This document shows, piece after piece, positions 7,056-8,358 of a stretch of DNA of 8,358 nt (positions are counted from its first letter, which is position 1; every line of letters begins with the position of its first letter). Below the pieces are notes generated by a model that had not been told where the DNA came from, searched no databases, and saw nothing but the letters and a program-made list of their open reading frames with translations. Source of the DNA: SZUA-186 sp041552135 (GTDB lineage: Bacteria; Pseudomonadota; Gammaproteobacteria; UBA9214); NCBI GenBank assembly GCA_041552135.1, contig JBFELL010000128.1, positions 1-8,358 of the forward strand, written 5' to 3'. Made by a program: the position numbers and the translations under genes.

Positions 7056-7370
7056 CCAGGCGAGCCGTCGTGAACGACGGGCAACCCGTTTCCATGGCGA
7101 CAGCCAGCCAGCTTGTCAATGGCGGCGGGGAAGCGCTGATGTCGTCAATCCAGTCGCCACAGGGGTGCTGGGGGGCACTGGAAAAACAGACCTGATCCAA
7201 TCCGGAAAATCGCCCGTAACAAAAATCGAGCGTGTAACAGGGGTGTAGCTACAAACGCTCTGCATACCAACGATCTGTGTAACGAATGTACGCGACATCC
7301 CTCCCACACCATAATCAACAACCATGCAAAATGAACACGCCGTTTTGCAGTTACATTGAGGTGGTTTCAG
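7056..7370. other. Gap with a hairpin after the HbpS-like gene and a probable promoter region
   Basis: CCGTCG at 7065-7070 pairs with CGACGG at 7075-7080 around a TGAA loop, ten bases after the HbpS-family stop; no T-run follows, so it is at most a weak terminator. GTAAC recurs at 7216-7220, 7234-7238 and 7279-7283, and TGTAGCTACA (7244-7253) is a perfect palindrome, together suggesting regulator sites. CATAAT at 7310-7315 could be a -10 for the next gene but its -35 is poor. TGCAAAA (7325-7331) and TTTTGCA (7343-7349) form a perfect 7-bp inverted repeat in the presumed leader. No gene is supported in the gap. Confidence 0.45.
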
Positions 7371-7976
7371 ATGAAAAATTTACTTATTGGCGCAATGTTA
7401 TCCCTAACCCTGGCTATCAGTCCCGCCTGGGCTGGCCCAACGGTGCAGCTGAATGGCGGCAAGACGACAGTCGAGCTGTCTCCCGATTTTGTCAATGCCC
7501 TGGTCTCTCTCGGCGTCACGCCGGCAGCCACAAAACCCGGTGTACTCAGACTCAACAAGGGAACGGTCAGCTTCCCGATTCCCGGTGGTGCACTCGATGC
7601 GCAAAGCCTGGCAGGTGACATCTTCCACACCGGCGGTCTGGTACTCAGTGTTCCCGGTACCACGGTCAACCTGCTGAACTTTGTAATCAGTACAACGAGT
7701 GCACCGGTGCTGAACGGCATTGCATCGGTCAACGGTGATGTGGTCGATCGCATACCGCTTTTCGACCTGGATCTGACCGATGCGATTGTAGACGCCTCCA
7801 GGGCTAACAGGCTGACTGTGAGCAATGTTGGCGTGACCCTGAACGCGATCGCTGCTGCAACGCTCAACGACGTGTTCGGAACCGACGCATTCGAGGAAGG
7901 CTTCCCGATCGGCACTGCCACCGTTGTATCCAGAATCAGGCGCGCCCTGGGCGGTGACGTGGATGACGGCACCTAG
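7371..7976 (+). CDS. Secreted protein of unknown function, beta-rich and cysteine-free
   Basis: A 201-residue exported protein. I start at 7371 because GAGGTGG (7358-7364) sits six bases upstream and the protein then begins with a clean signal peptide, MKNLLIGAMLSLTLAISPAWA, cleaved near AWA-GPT. The mature part has no cysteine and is rich in Val, Thr, Gly, Leu and Asn, with a beta-strand rhythm. It contains FPIPGGALD (68-76), a GDIFHTGGLVLS segment (82-93) with H86, and a late FDLDLTDA block (131-138). This FPI-GG / HTGG-L layout recalls secreted HtaA-like or related beta proteins, but I would not claim haem binding. It stands alone after a 315-base gap with its own presumed promoter, and its AT content looks slightly higher than that of the neighbours. 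Coding status is good; function is unknown. Confidence 0.8.
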   Translation: MKNLLIGAMLSLTLAISPAWAGPTVQLNGGKTTVELSPDFVNALVSLGVTPAATKPGVLRLNKGTVSFPIPGGALDAQSLAGDIFHTGGLVLSVPGTTVNLLNFVISTTSAPVLNGIASVNGDVVDRIPLFDLDLTDAIVDASRANRLTVSNVGVTLNAIAAATLNDVFGTDAFEEGFPIGTATVVSRIRRALGGDVDDGT

Positions 7977-8358
7977 TGTCAGCATGTTCACGGGCAGTCG
8001 TCGATGACACACGCATCGACACTGTCCCGACCATCAAGGCAAATGCAGGCGACAATCACGTCCGCCTGTATTTCGTATCCGGTACGCAGTATCAACCCGC
8101 TTCAGGCAAAGGCAATGGCAGCTGGAATGTCTCTGGCTGCCTCTGTCGTGTGGCCATAAAGGAGACTCTCCAGGGTACCATCCCGGAAAAGAGTGTCACG
8201 AGGCACAGGGAGAACGCCGCTGATGCGGGGGCGGGGAAATCATCGCTGTCGGCCGGACTGCAAGGCTTTAGAGTCCCCGATAGGGGATCCGTATACCCCC
8301 CGCCTTCAGGCGGCGGATACAAAATGTATGGAAAAGCTATTCAGAATACATATTGGCC
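7976..8358 (+). CDS. Possible partial gene open to the right edge (low support)
   Basis: After a TGA at 7964-7966 one plus-strand frame stays open to the window end, about 130 codons without a stop. The first usable start is GTG at 7976, which overlaps the preceding TAG stop (TAGTG); the only in-frame ATG is at 8324. The translation runs CSRAVVDDTRIDTVPTIKAN and later includes DNHVRLYFVSGTQYQPASGKG. I do not recognise it. Against it: no ribosome binding site before the GTG, third-position GC that by eye is lower than expected for these genes, and perfect hairpins at 8274-8320 that look intergenic. A gene starting instead at 8324 and running off the edge is also possible. It could be a real gene, a decayed one, or chance. 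Confidence 0.25.
   Translation, partial: MSACSRAVVDDTRIDTVPTIKANAGDNHVRLYFVSGTQYQPASGKGNGSWNVSGCLCRVAIKETLQGTIPEKSVTRHRENAADAGAGKSSLSAGLQGFRVPDRGSVYPPPSGGGYKMYGKAIQNTYW
8274..8320. repeat. Two adjacent hairpins near the right edge
   Basis: TCCCC at 8274-8278 pairs with GGGGA at 8283-8287 around GATA. CCGCC at 8300-8304 pairs with GGCGG at 8309-8313 around TTCA; this stem extends past a C-C mismatch and a small bulge to GTAT (8291-8294) with ATAC (8317-8320), about 11 pairs in all. No T-run follows on either strand. Just beyond, ATACA (8317-8321) and TGTAT (8325-8329) form a further short inverted repeat, and ATGTAT (8324-8329) is matched by ATACAT (8346-8351). They may be transcript ends, structured RNA or regulator sites for a gene beyond the edge. 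Confidence 0.5.

Noticed and set aside
7094..7195. 33-codon frame in the gap after the HbpS-like gene
   Set aside because: It has no ribosome binding site and a low-information protein; nothing supports it as a gene.
8092..8322. 76-codon minus-strand frame
   Set aside because: It starts with TTG, has no ribosome binding site, runs through the strong hairpins, and is Pro-rich without family features.

Overview
The window looks like a chromosomal stretch of a GC-rich Gram-negative bacterium, most likely a gammaproteobacterium. The grounds are the protein families, AGGAGG-type ribosome binding sites, five complete proteins with Sec signal peptides, a sigma-32-type heat-shock promoter and a degenerate REP-like palindrome pair. 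No rRNA, tRNA, CRISPR array, insertion sequence or integrase is visible. It reads as housekeeping and envelope-maintenance DNA rather than a mobile island.

Layout, left to right. A minus-strand membrane protein is cut by the left edge (1-200). A 500-base gene-free stretch rich in GC hairpins follows (201-700), ending in a good sigma-32 promoter. This drives two small heat-shock proteins (701-1144 and 1164-1559). After a hairpin plus REP-like doublet comes a periplasmic Do-family protease (1717-3162). Convergent to it, on the minus strand and read from right to left, are a secreted protein of unknown function (5371-4790), a TlpA-like thiol-disulfide protein overlapping it by 4 bases (4793-4284), and a HAD-IIA phosphatase (4134-3337). 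Divergent from that set, on the plus strand, are a secreted DUF1028 protein with a TPR-like tail (5548-6564), a GlcG/HbpS-family secreted protein overlapping it by 4 bases (6561-7055), a 315-base gap, and an orphan secreted protein (7371-7976). The last 380 bases hold hairpins and a reading frame that is open to the right edge and may or may not be a gene.

How the genes may work together. Two sHSPs (cytosolic holdases) next to a periplasmic chaperone/protease make a compact proteostasis module under heat-shock control. The overlapping secreted-protein/TlpA-like pair suggests a periplasmic thiol-redox unit: the unknown protein has two cysteines in its mature part. The overlapping DUF1028/HbpS pair suggests another envelope unit, of unknown substrate. 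I see no clearly new defence, mobile or biosynthetic system. The best leads are the two overlapping pairs of secreted proteins, the REP-like doublet, the hairpin-dense leader at 271-526, and the open frame at the right edge.
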